A stretch of 64,000 bases of DNA, taken from Psychrobacillus sp. BL-248-WT-3. GTDB lineage: Bacteria; Bacillota; Bacilli; Bacillales_A; Planococcaceae. Shown one piece after another: positions 1 to 7,433 of the stretch. The notes beneath the pieces were generated by a model. It searched no databases, had not been told where the DNA came from, and saw only the letters and a program-made list of their open reading frames with translations. A program made the position numbers and the translations under genes. Each line of letters starts with the position of its first letter. Position 1 is the stretch's first letter. The stretch covers positions 1-64,000 of the forward strand of contig NZ_JABAFC010000015.1 of NCBI RefSeq assembly GCF_012843435.1. The letters are read 5' to 3'.

Positions 1-1
1 T

Positions 2-795
2 ATGATGACGAAAAATCAAACCAATGAACGCGAACAATTAGAAATCTTGACTATTGAACAGTTGGTACCACAAGACCATCCTGTTCGTATGTTAGATGCG
101 GCAATTGATTTTTCCTTTATCTATCCATTGGTTGAAAACCTTTATTCGACAATAGGGAGACCTAGTATTAACCCAGTGGTACTTATCAAGATGACTTTTA
201 TCCAATATACCTTTGGTATACGGTCCATGCGCCAAACCATTAAAGAGATTGAAACCAACATGGCATACCGATGGTTTCTAGGCTTTGGTTTCCATACCGA
301 GGTTCTCCAGTTCTCAACTTTCGGGAAAAACTATGTCCGTCGTTTTGCAGACACAGATCTATTCGAGCGGATTTTCTACAGAGTATTAAAGGAGGTCGCA
401 GATCGTGGGCTCCTAAGTCCGGATCATGTCTTTATTGATTCGACCCATGTGAAAGCTAGTGCTCAATAAGAGAAAGTTTGAGAAGAAGGTTGTTCGTAAA
501 GAGACGCGGGCTTATGAAAAGAGGCTCCAGGAGGAGCTCAACCTCGACCGGGAAAAGCGTGGGAAGAAACCATTCCCGCATGAAAAAGGACTTACGTCAT
601 AACTATGAAATGAAAGAAATTTACGGGAAACGTAAAGAGACGATCGAGCGTGTCTTTGCCGATGCCAAAGAAAAGCATAGTATGCGATGGACAACCTTAA
701 AGGGTCTTAAAAAATTGTCCATGCAGGCGATGCTAACTTTTACTGCCTTAAATCTTAAGAAGTTGGCCAGCTGGACCTGGAAAACGCTGGCGTAA
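2..795 (+). pseudogene. IS1182-family transposase remnant, frameshifted and internally deleted
   Basis: Three pieces of one DDE transposase lie in different frames. Residues 1-154 from position 2 are the N-terminal DUF772-type domain, ending in the conserved HVKASA motif. An extra C at about 464 gives a premature stop. Reading on in frame 3 (465-600) gives the expected Lys/Glu-rich NKRKFEKKVV segment. Frame 1 from about 586 then gives the C-terminal region (LRHNYEMKEIYG, ERVFADAKEKH, WTTLKGLKKLS). About 200 residues of the middle catalytic domain expected for this family are absent, so the copy cannot encode active transposase. The left end lies at or beyond the window edge. Family assignment rests on recognition of these motifs. 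Confidence 0.85.
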
Positions 796-855
796 AACAA
801 ACAAAATCGAGAGCTGAATTAGCTCTTTTTCCAGAATGTAAACTGTGATAATAGC

Positions 856-892
856 AAAAGGGTTGGAAATCGTTTCGATTTCCAACCCTTTT
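856..892 (+). terminator. Perfect 17-bp hairpin downstream of the transposase remnant
   Basis: The arm AAAAGGGTTGGAAATCG is followed by a TTT loop and its exact complement, ending in a T-run. It is probably the intrinsic terminator at the 3' end of the IS remnant. The symmetrical A/T ends would let it work on both strands. Confidence 0.75.
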
Positions 893-904
893 GTCTACAC
901 TCTG

Positions 905-928
905 ACGTGAATGTATTTACATTCACGT
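905..928 (-). terminator. Hairpin overlapping the end of the minus-strand Pyr_excise-like gene
   Basis: ACGTGAATGTA, TT, TACATTCACGT form a perfect 11-bp stem that includes the stop codon region of the gene ending at 923. There is no strong T-run on the minus strand, so its role as terminator is tentative. Confidence 0.45.
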
Positions 929-1318
929 TTCCTTTTTGTACACGGACATTAAGGATTCATACTGTTCAGTATTAAAATCCTTCTGCCCTCGCATAAATTT
1001 TTCTTTTAGATTAAAATAACATATCTCTAAATATTCTTTCGTATGATGATGCTCAAATGGATTTGTTAGCGTTTTATAAGAGCGGCCTTCAAAATATTTT
1101 TCCATTTTGTCTACTGTACGTATATTTATGTTGCGTTTACGCATTTCCAGTAAGACCAATTGGGTATAAGCAAACAGATCATCTTTTGGGTAGTCATAAA
1201 TATAGTTTATTAAAATATGGCGATCTTCTTTCGCAAAAATACTGTTTAACTCACGCCATTGTGCCAACAGTTGGGATTTCGGTAAAGAGCTTAGTAAATG
1301 TTGGTGCCATAAGCGCAA
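923..1318 (-). CDS. TIGR02328 / Pyr_excise-like protein (pyrimidine dimer DNA glycosylase related)
   Basis: This 131-residue protein opens with MRLWHQHLLSSLPKSQLL, the N-terminal signature of the family related to phage T4 endonuclease V, where the residues after the initiator Met act in glycosylase chemistry. Further family-like stretches are QWRELNSIF, ILINYIYDYP and LLEMRKRNI. Bacterial members are short and mostly uncharacterised, so actual pyrimidine-dimer glycosylase activity is inference. An AAAGGAG ribosome binding site lies just upstream of the ATG on the minus strand. It stands alone, downstream of an IS remnant and near ku/ligD, which may be a coincidental clustering of DNA-repair functions. 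Confidence 0.65.
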   Translation of the reverse strand: MRLWHQHLLSSLPKSQLLAQWRELNSIFAKEDRHILINYIYDYPKDDLFAYTQLVLLEMRKRNINIRTVDKMEKYFEGRSYKTLTNPFEHHHTKEYLEICYFNLKEKFMRGQKDFNTEQYESLMSVYKKET

Positions 1319-1483
1319 AAGATAACATCTCCTTTATAAAGTTGACCCTGTGCTAGAAACATTCATGTTATTTCAAACAATGATAATAATTGAATTTTTG
1401 CATTTGTTCGCTACAAAGAGAATTGAGATGTGGTGTAAAATGTAAAATAACTGTGCTATTATTAGGTGAATGGAGGTGCCAGA

Positions 1484-1597
1484 ATGCCAACAATAGCATT
1501 GCCTGGTTTTTTATTTACTATCATAGTTCTTGCTTTTATTGCAATTATAGCACTTATTATTATCTTTATGGCTACAAGTAAAACAAAAAAAGGATGA
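1484..1597 (+). CDS. 37-residue single-pass membrane peptide
   Basis: An ATG preceded by TGGAGGTG at good spacing opens a 37-codon frame. The product is MPTIALPGFL followed by about 20 hydrophobic residues rich in Ile, Ala and Phe and a basic tail (TSKTKKG). This is a typical small single-span membrane protein with a cytoplasmic basic end. No family is recognised. A longer overlapping frame starting at 1390 has no ribosome binding site and is judged spurious. The next gene begins 35 bp downstream, so the two may be cotranscribed. Confidence 0.6.
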   Translation: MPTIALPGFLFTIIVLAFIAIIALIIIFMATSKTKKG

Positions 1598-1632
1598 CCT
1601 TCTAGGTGATCTTAAAGGGGAGATTTACTTAA

Positions 1633-1923
1633 ATGGTTTTAAGGATGCTTTTAGAAATTCTTCGTATCATTTTCATTTTTGCGATCCTAGGTGTAATTTT
1701 GAGTGGTTTACTAAATGCAATCTATACTAAGTTCGAGGCGGGAACTTATTCCTGGTTAGGTAGCGTGGCGATTTTATTATTACTATTTGTACTATATAGA
1801 AATAAACTTCAATTTTCAGGTTGGTATAAAGGAGAAGGAAGAAAAAAATTACCCAATTCAGTTACTTATGCTATTGCTACAGTGTCAGTTTTTATGATTG
1901 TCTCTCCTTTTATTGTAGGTTAA
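1633..1923 (+). CDS. Small membrane protein, three predicted transmembrane segments
   Basis: This 96-residue protein has hydrophobic stretches at about residues 6-26, 41-56 and 77-95. The linker between the second and third is basic and polar (around YKGEGRKKLPNS). AAAGGGGAGA ends about 10 bases before the ATG and serves as ribosome binding site. No family or function is recognised. It follows the 37-residue membrane peptide in the same direction, so the two may form a small envelope operon. Confidence 0.65.
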   Translation: MVLRMLLEILRIIFIFAILGVILSGLLNAIYTKFEAGTYSWLGSVAILLLLFVLYRNKLQFSGWYKGEGRKKLPNSVTYAIATVSVFMIVSPFIVG

Positions 1924-1944
1924 AGGAGTTCCTAAAATCAAACA

Positions 1945-1970
1945 AAGCCCTCGTAATATATAGAGGGCTT
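1945..1970 (-). terminator. Hairpin between the membrane-protein gene and ku
   Basis: AAGCCCTC and GAGGGCTT form an 8-bp stem. The T-rich tract follows on the minus strand (CTTTGTTTGATTTT), so it more probably terminates transcription coming from ku. Confidence 0.6.
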
Positions 1971-2045
1971 GGGACTAGCTTAAGCTGTTAACAATAAATT
2001 ATGTGTATATTGAATCCAGGAAGTATGCTTTGATATAAAATAAGC

Positions 2046-2876
2046 TTAAGATGTCTTTGCTTTTGGAGTTCTTTTCCGAGCGGGCGTCTTTTTCTTTTTT
2101 GTTTTATCTAGGGAAGCCTGTAACGCTGCCATTAAATCCGTAACATTTGATGCGGCTGCAGGCTGTTGTTTACTGTCCGTTTCAATAGGCGGACTGCTAA
2201 CTTTTTTCTCTTCGATTAATTCCATAAGTGCAGTGCGGTAATCATCTGTGTATTTTTCAGGGTTAAATTCAGTAGTTAGCTGATCGACTAATAGCAAGGC
2301 AGTTTCTAATTCCTTTTGTACGACTGTTTGGTCAAGTGGGATATTTGGAACGTCTGAAGCCTTTCTCACTTCATCAGGGAAATGAATGGTTTCCATAACA
2401 AGCAATTCCTTGTATACACGCACAACTGCTAGCTGTTCTTTAGCTCTTATAATAATTTTAGCTACGCCAATTTTGCCAGATTCCTCTAAAGCTTTTCTTA
2501 AAAGAGAGTATGCCTTAGAGCCACCACTGTCAGGAGCTAAAAAATAGCTTTTTTCAAAATAGATAGGATCAATTTCTTCTAGTTTCACAAAATCGATTAT
2601 TTGTACGGCTTTATCCTCATTTTCCTTTCGTAGCTTTTCAAGTTCCTCTTCATCCAAGACGACAAACTTGTTTTTAGAATACTCGTAAGCCCTCACGATA
2701 TCTTCAGGCTTCACTTCTTCACTACAGCCCTCACAAACCTTTTTATAGGAAATGGGCTTCATGCATTCCTTATGAAGTTGGCGTAATTTAATATCTTTAT
2801 TGTCAGTAGCAGTATGAAGCTTTACAGGAATATTGACAAGTCCAAAACTGATGCTTCCTTTCCAAACTGTATGCAT
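2046..2876 (-). CDS. ku: Ku protein, non-homologous end joining
   Basis: Bacterial Ku homodimers thread onto double-strand DNA ends and recruit LigD. The N-terminus (MHTVWKGSISFGLVNIPVKL) is the family signature and the Ku bridge domain covers roughly residues 5-190. His35, Cys38, Cys48 and Cys51 form a zinc-knuckle-like cluster that some bacterial Ku proteins carry. The last 20 residues are a Lys/Arg/Pro-rich tail of the kind used for DNA binding. At 276 residues the length is normal. It is divergently arranged with ligD, sharing an 86-bp intergenic region. In B. subtilis this pair acts in spores under SigG; a SigG-like promoter is noted separately. Confidence 0.97.
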   Translation of the reverse strand: MHTVWKGSISFGLVNIPVKLHTATDNKDIKLRQLHKECMKPISYKKVCEGCSEEVKPEDIVRAYEYSKNKFVVLDEEELEKLRKENEDKAVQIIDFVKLEEIDPIYFEKSYFLAPDSGGSKAYSLLRKALEESGKIGVAKIIIRAKEQLAVVRVYKELLVMETIHFPDEVRKASDVPNIPLDQTVVQKELETALLLVDQLTTEFNPEKYTDDYRTALMELIEEKKVSSPPIETDSKQQPAAASNVTDLMAALQASLDKTKKKKTPARKRTPKAKTS

Positions 2877-2904
2877 ATGTGTTACACCTGCTTTTCTTTT
2901 CCCT

Positions 2905-2935
2905 TACTATGATATCTTTCGACTGGTTTTATGTA
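2905..2935 (-). promoter_or_regulatory. Candidate SigG/SigF-type promoter for ku
   Basis: Read on the minus strand, TACATA (2935-2930), an 18-base spacer and CATAGTA (2911-2905) resemble the forespore consensus TGMATA / CATNNTA. The B. subtilis ku gene is forespore-expressed, which makes the match plausible, but it was found by eye. Confidence 0.4.
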
Positions 2936-2962
2936 TGAGGAAGATAAATTTATCAAAAGCTA

Positions 2963-4819
2963 ATGAAAAAGAAAGGAGGAAAGAATATTAAACCGATGCT
3001 TTTAACTCCTAGTGACGATATTCCTTCAGATAAGGATTGGATATATGAAACTAAATATGATGGTTTTCGATGTATATTAGAATGGCATGAGGAACCTATA
3101 ATAAAAAGTAGAAATGAGAACGTTCTTAATAAAATGTTTCCGGAAATTATCCAATTCTGCCTTTCTATTCAGGACAAAATGAAACCATACTTACCAATAG
3201 TGATGGACGGGGAGATTGTACATTTAGTAAATAATTATAAGAGTAATTTTACAGTCGTTCAAACAAGAGGTAGGATGAGAACTAAAGATGCAATTGAACA
3301 GCATGCTGCTAAATTTCCTTGCCACCTAGTTATTTTTGATCTCATGACCATTAATGGAGAAGGCATTCATAGTCTTCCACTTGTTACACGAAGAGAGAGG
3401 CTTAGTCTAATATTTAAAAAGCTTAGTCTACCTACTGCTGATTATGAAAATGATAAACGGCTACAAATAATTGAACAAAGTAAATGGAGTAAACAACTAT
3501 GGGGAAAGATTGTAGCGCATAATGGAGAAGGAATAGTTGCAAAGAAGAAGAATAGTTTCTGGACTATTGGAAAGCGTTCAACTGATTGGCTCAAAATCAA
3601 AAATTGGAAGATTACAACCATCATTCTAACATCATTTGATAAGAACAATAATTATTTTTTTGGAGCTATCTATGAACAGGATAAATTAATAGAAGTGGTC
3701 AACTTTAGCCACGGACTCAAGGAAGAAGAGCTTCTAACGCTTCAAAACTTTTTTTATTCTAATGGTCAAATGGTTGGGAAAAATAAGTGGATCATAGAAC
3801 CTTCTATATGCGTGGATATTGCTTCAATCGACTTTGACGGAAAAAGTTTGAGAGAACCAAGGTTCCATCAATTTAATTTTGATTGTGAACCAGCTGATTG
3901 TACAAGAAGACAATTTAATTTACAATTATACTCTTTACCCGAAAAAGTGAAAGTAACTCATCCAGACAAGCCTATATGGCTTTCAAATGATATTAGAAAA
4001 GAGGACTATCTCTATTATCTTCAACGAGTCTCTTCTTATATGATACCTTTTTCAAAAAATAGACTCTTGACTGTCATTAGATATCCACATGGAACGATAA
4101 GGGGAGAACGTTTTTATCAAAAGAATTGGGAGGATAACATCCCTAAATATGTAGAAACCAAACTTTTTGAAGATAATAGGTATGTTATTTGTAATAATAT
4201 CGAAACTCTTCTTTGGCTGGGAAATCAGCTAGCCCTAGAATTCCATATTCCTTTTCAAACAATTGATACAGAAATGCCAACAGAAATTGTATTTGACTTA
4301 GATCCACCTTCCGTGGATTATTTTTGGATGGCAGTTGAAGCTGCAGTTAGAATGAAAGCTATTTTCGATGAATTTTCTCTTGTTTCATTTATTAAGACAT
4401 CAGGGGGAAAGGGATTGCAAATTTATATTCCACTACCTAAAGGTACTTTCTCCTACGAGAACACCAGGATTTTCACTAAGTTTGTTTGCGATTTTCTATG
4501 TGAGCAGGAGCCAAACCTTTTTACGACTGAACGCATGAAAAAAAATAGAGATAACAAGCTTTACCTGGATTACGTGCAGCACCATGAAGGGAAAACAATT
4601 ATTGCTCCCTATTCTACACGCGGTAACGAGGGTGGCTATGTTGCTACTCCATTAAATTGGGTAGAGGTAAATAAAGAGCTGAGTCCCACTTTGTTTACTA
4701 TTCCAATGGTTTTAGAAAGAGTTAGTAAGCATGGAGATATATTTCATACGTTTAGACACGTAGACAATCAACGTGCATTCAAAAAAGTAATAGAACAGTT
4801 AAAAAACATATTATTTTAA
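2963..4819 (+). CDS. ligD: ATP-dependent DNA ligase D (ligase plus polymerase domains)
   Basis: This 618-residue protein seals double-strand breaks with Ku. The ligase domain comes first: the adenylated lysine is in ETKYDGFR (Lys31), followed by DGEIV and, near residue 190, EGIVAKKKN. The primase-polymerase domain follows from about residue 330 with VFDLDPPS and KTSGGKGLQIYIPL. This order and the absence of a phosphoesterase domain match Bacillus LigD. The ATG used here lacks a ribosome binding site upstream. A strong AAAGGAGG lies inside the first codons, 7 bases before an in-frame ATT at 2987, so translation may really start there (MKPMLLTPS, 610 residues). Confidence 0.95.
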   Translation: MKKKGGKNIKPMLLTPSDDIPSDKDWIYETKYDGFRCILEWHEEPIIKSRNENVLNKMFPEIIQFCLSIQDKMKPYLPIVMDGEIVHLVNNYKSNFTVVQTRGRMRTKDAIEQHAAKFPCHLVIFDLMTINGEGIHSLPLVTRRERLSLIFKKLSLPTADYENDKRLQIIEQSKWSKQLWGKIVAHNGEGIVAKKKNSFWTIGKRSTDWLKIKNWKITTIILTSFDKNNNYFFGAIYEQDKLIEVVNFSHGLKEEELLTLQNFFYSNGQMVGKNKWIIEPSICVDIASIDFDGKSLREPRFHQFNFDCEPADCTRRQFNLQLYSLPEKVKVTHPDKPIWLSNDIRKEDYLYYLQRVSSYMIPFSKNRLLTVIRYPHGTIRGERFYQKNWEDNIPKYVETKLFEDNRYVICNNIETLLWLGNQLALEFHIPFQTIDTEMPTEIVFDLDPPSVDYFWMAVEAAVRMKAIFDEFSLVSFIKTSGGKGLQIYIPLPKGTFSYENTRIFTKFVCDFLCEQEPNLFTTERMKKNRDNKLYLDYVQHHEGKTIIAPYSTRGNEGGYVATPLNWVEVNKELSPTLFTIPMVLERVSKHGDIFHTFRHVDNQRAFKKVIEQLKNILF

Positions 4820-4859
4820 GTAAATGCTTGAGAGAAAGGCCCTATTTTAAGGAGAATAT

Positions 4860-4884
4860 GTTTTAGTCTTTAAAAGGTGGGAAT
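4860..4884 (+). promoter_or_regulatory. Candidate SigB promoter for the KGG-protein array
   Basis: GTTTTA, a 13-base spacer and GGGAAT fit the general stress consensus GTTTWW N12-15 GGGWAW. The first KGG gene starts 55 bases downstream. B. subtilis GsiB, a KGG-repeat protein, is a classic SigB target. Confidence 0.65.
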
Positions 4885-4938
4885 ATGATTAGTGAGCCTG
4901 AAAGAAAGCTCAAAAACAAAGTAAGAGGAGGAATTAAT

Positions 4939-5169
4939 ATGGCTAACAACAACCAAAGCAATCGCGGAAGAAATAACAACGGAAACATGTCATTTGAAGA
5001 AGCAGGACGTAAAGGCGGGGAAGCTACCTCCAATAATCATGGACAAGAATTCTATGAGGAAATCGGACGCAAAGGCGGAGAGGCCACTTCCGACAACCAT
5101 GACAAAGACTTTTATAAGGAAATTGGTAAAAAGGGTGGAGAGTCGCGAGGCAACTCCAACAACAATTAA
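4939..5169 (+). CDS. KGG-motif general stress protein (GsiB-like), copy 1
   Basis: This 76-residue hydrophilic protein is built from repeats of GRKGGEATSxNHGxEFYEEI, the KGG (stress-induced bacterial acidophilic) motif. GsiB in B. subtilis carries the same repeat and resembles plant LEA proteins, implying protection during desiccation or other stress; that role is inference here. The ATG at 4939 is chosen because AGAGGAGG lies 7 bases upstream. An earlier in-frame ATG at 4885 would add 18 unrelated residues. It is the first of three tandem paralogues and has a SigB-like promoter. Confidence 0.85.
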   Translation: MANNNQSNRGRNNNGNMSFEEAGRKGGEATSNNHGQEFYEEIGRKGGEATSDNHDKDFYKEIGKKGGESRGNSNNN

Positions 5170-5279
5170 ACTCAAGGCTGTATAAATAAATTCAACCTAA
5201 CTAGAACCAAAAAATCCGAGAATAAATTTTAAGAGAATCTAAATAGTGAGTTTCAACTATTACTAGGAGGATGATTTTA

Positions 5280-5495
5280 ATGGCAAACAATCGAGGAAAT
5301 AATAATGGTAAAATGTCTGTAGAAGAAGCAGGACGTAAAGGTGGAGAAGCAACCTCCAGTAATCACGGACAGGAATTCTACGAGGAGATCGGACGCAAAG
5401 GCGGAGAAGCCACATCCGATAATCATGACAAGGATTTTTATGAGGAAATAGGTAAAAAAGGTGGAGAGTCGCGAGGCAACTCCAACAACAATTAA
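5280..5495 (+). CDS. KGG-motif general stress protein, copy 2
   Basis: This 71-residue paralogue has three KGG repeats and differs from copy 1 mainly by a shorter Asn/Gln-rich N-terminus (MANNRGNNNGKMSVEEAG). The ATG at 5280 has AGGAGG about 9 bases upstream; an upstream in-frame ATG at 5271 overlaps the ribosome binding site and is rejected. The leader just upstream, from ATTTTAAGAGAATC through the ribosome binding site, recurs almost unchanged before copy 3, showing a recent duplication of gene plus leader. No separate SigB-like promoter was found, so read-through from copy 1 is possible. Confidence 0.85.
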   Translation: MANNRGNNNGKMSVEEAGRKGGEATSSNHGQEFYEEIGRKGGEATSDNHDKDFYEEIGKKGGESRGNSNNN

Positions 5496-5637
5496 AGTCA
5501 AAGCTATATGAATAAATAAAAAATGTTAATCACTAACTAAAATCCATGTTTAACAAAACCGAATTCAAAATAATCCACACGAAATTTTAAGAGAATCTAA
5601 ATAGTGAGTTTTAACTATTACTAGGAGGATGATTTTA

Positions 5638-5853
5638 ATGGCTACAAACAATCGAGGAAACAATAATGGTAAAATGTCTGTAGAAGAAGCAGGACGTAAA
5701 GGCGGAGAAGCAACCTCCAATAATCACGGACAAGAATTCTACGAGGAAATCGGACGCAAAGGCGGAGAAGCCACATCCGATAACCATAACAAAGACTTTT
5801 ATAAGGAAATTGGACGTAAGGGCGGGGAATCTCGTCAACAAGGTAATAACTAA
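5638..5853 (+). CDS. KGG-motif general stress protein, copy 3
   Basis: This 71-residue third paralogue begins MATNNRGNNNGKMSVEEAG and ends differently from the others (GGESRQQGNN). The central repeats are nearly identical to copy 2. The leader of about 55 bp is almost the same as that of copy 2. A strong terminator follows within 40 bp, closing the array. As with the other copies, the highly charged, Gly-rich and Cys-free composition suggests an intrinsically disordered stress protectant. Confidence 0.85.
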   Translation: MATNNRGNNNGKMSVEEAGRKGGEATSNNHGQEFYEEIGRKGGEATSDNHNKDFYKEIGRKGGESRQQGNN

Positions 5854-5892
5854 TTACTTCAGTCTGATATACAAAAAGAAGACTATCTCTGC

Positions 5893-5926
5893 AATACCCG
5901 AGTCGATTATGACTCGGGTATTTTTT
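5893..5926 (+). terminator. Intrinsic terminator closing the KGG array
   Basis: AATACCCGAGTC and GACTCGGGTATT form a 12-bp stem with a GATTAT loop, followed by a run of T. Confidence 0.9.
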
Positions 5927-6142
5927 GTTATTAGCATGTTGTAAGGAACAATATATCAGATATACACTCAGGTTATAGGCTTTTTAAAATAATACTTATA
6001 AAGAATTCCTTTTTGTATTCAAAGAAAGAATACTGTTTATTTCCTCGGAAATGATATAAGTATAATTACATCTTAATTAGTCGTCATAACCACATGTTAC
6101 ATAATGTTAGGTAAATCCAAACTGTTTATTGTAAAAATTAAA
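5927..6142 (+). other. AT-rich intergenic sequence with no recognised feature
   Basis: No frame with a ribosome binding site, no strong hairpin and no RNA family was recognised here. It separates the KGG terminator from the MITE-like element; with that element and the stretch to 6761, about 830 bp contain no gene. Confidence 0.5.
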
Positions 6143-6529
6143 AGCTTTGTTAAAGTTATTGGTTGATTTTGACTAACAATTCTTTTTTATAGTGACTGCA
6201 AACATTAAAAAAGGAACATTCAAATGGCTATAAAACATAAATAGATGAGGAAATTGAGGTTGGTGACAGTTTTTCACCTTTATTTATGCGAGTAAATTGA
6301 TTAGCGCTTTACCGATGCTAAAGCTGTTCCCATTTATTGATTGGAGCGCCAGACGGCGACTCCTACGGGATGAGTGAGACAGATAAGACCTCACAACCAC
6401 GCGCCTAAGCGATGGGTGAGGGCTTATCGCTCACCCCGTGGAAAGCGTCCGGCTGGGGCGGAAATCAATTTTACTCTCTGATTTAAGATTTCTTTGCATC
6501 ATAAATCAACCCTACTCTTTAACATAGCC
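6143..6529 (+). mobile_element. MITE-like repeat element, copy A (full length)
   Basis: This 387-bp non-coding element begins AGCTTTGTTAAAG and ends CTTTAACATAGCC, which are inverted copies of one another. It is flanked on both sides by the 8-bp direct repeat AAATTAAA, a target-site duplication. A GC-rich core at about 6349-6455 forms a long imperfect hairpin, its two arms sharing CGGGGTGAGYGATAAG-type sequence. A near full-length inverted copy lies at 31756-32123, a truncated copy at 25265-25399 and a 30-bp minimal copy at 7720-7749. It encodes no transposase, so it would be mobilised in trans. Confidence 0.8.
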
Positions 6530-6761
6530 AAATTAAAAAGAGATCTCAACTAGCGTGCCCCGAATAATGATACCAGATAAGTGAAAAACACTTCTAATTG
6601 CTTATTAAAAAGCATATAAAGTTCATTATATACTTACTTACTTGAATTGTGCTTTAAGATTTAATACAAAAATATTGTAAAATTTTAGTTATTGTTATAT
6701 AGTATTACTCATTGAAAACTTGTCCTAACAATAAATACACAAGGGGTAAAAAAGAAACATA

Positions 6762-7319
6762 ATGACATATGTTAAAACGCAAAATAATATAGAAGAAATA
6801 ATCCATTCAACAGTGCACTCGGTTAACATGACCATGGAGGTTTATAAAGACAATTCAGGGATTAATATGAGCTATAACTTTATAGGTAATTATATCGGGG
6901 TAGATTTGAACAGATTATTTATAGCCATAGAAGAAATGCCTTACCCTTTAACAATGGAGTTATATGTTAAAATACTTACAATTCATGAGCTAGGTCATGC
7001 CATGGATCGTGTTGCATTAATGAATACTCTGGAGCGAACAAAAGAAATTTTTCATATGAAACGAAATCATTCTATAAAAGAAATTTACAATAATTTAGAA
7101 ATGTTATCTATGATTTTGGAAGAACATGAAATGAATCTTGTCTTTGAGGAAACAGCCTGGACTAATGCGGAGACACTAAACGAAGCATATAAAATAGTAA
7201 ATCCTGTTTATTTAGAGATTGTTAAAAAACATAGCATGTCTACCTATATAAATTCTTACGAGGCTGATCTTTCTATTTATAATAGTCTTATGGAAGAAAC
7301 CAATGAACAAATCGCGTAA
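6762..7319 (+). CDS. Uncharacterised HExxH zincin-like protein
   Basis: This 185-residue protein has no recognised family name. HELGH at residues 75-79, inside a hydrophobic helix-like stretch (ILTIHELGHAMD), is the classic zinc-metallopeptidase motif, and acidic residues at 129-130 (FEETAW) could supply the third ligand. There is no signal peptide or membrane segment, so it should be cytoplasmic. A weak AAGGGG lies about 14 bases upstream of the ATG. It stands alone in an accessory region and is followed by a terminator. Peptidase activity is inference from one short motif. Confidence 0.7.
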   Translation: MTYVKTQNNIEEIIHSTVHSVNMTMEVYKDNSGINMSYNFIGNYIGVDLNRLFIAIEEMPYPLTMELYVKILTIHELGHAMDRVALMNTLERTKEIFHMKRNHSIKEIYNNLEMLSMILEEHEMNLVFEETAWTNAETLNEAYKIVNPVYLEIVKKHSMSTYINSYEADLSIYNSLMEETNEQIA

Positions 7320-7327
7320 ACCCTAGT

Positions 7328-7363
7328 CATCTGTAATCTATATACAGATGGCTTAATTTTTTC
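7328..7363 (+). terminator. Intrinsic terminator after the HExxH gene
   Basis: CATCTGTA and TACAGATG form an 8-bp stem with a 7-base loop, followed by GCTTAATTTTTT. Confidence 0.75.
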
Positions 7364-7369
7364 TCTAAG

Positions 7370-7394
7370 GTTTCACTAATCTTTAAAAGGGAAT
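7370..7394 (+). promoter_or_regulatory. Candidate SigB promoter for the small hydrophilic gene
   Basis: GTTTCA, a 13-base spacer and GGGAAT. Spacing and -10 are identical to the candidate upstream of the KGG array. Confidence 0.55.
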
Positions 7395-7433
7395 ATATAT
7401 GGTAAATCCATATAGAGAAAGAAGGAAATCTTA

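Noticed and set aside
478-585. Start of an independent protein at 478
   Set aside because: This part is an out-of-frame reading of the transposase remnant; real similarity in that frame begins only at about 586.
1057-1356. 99-codon frame antisense to the Pyr_excise-like gene
   Set aside because: It lacks a start signal and recognisable protein features, while the minus-strand gene has family motifs and a good ribosome binding site.
1390-1581. 63-codon plus-strand frame upstream of the small membrane genes
   Set aside because: It has no ribosome binding site and overlaps, in another frame, the better supported 37-codon membrane peptide at 1484-1597.
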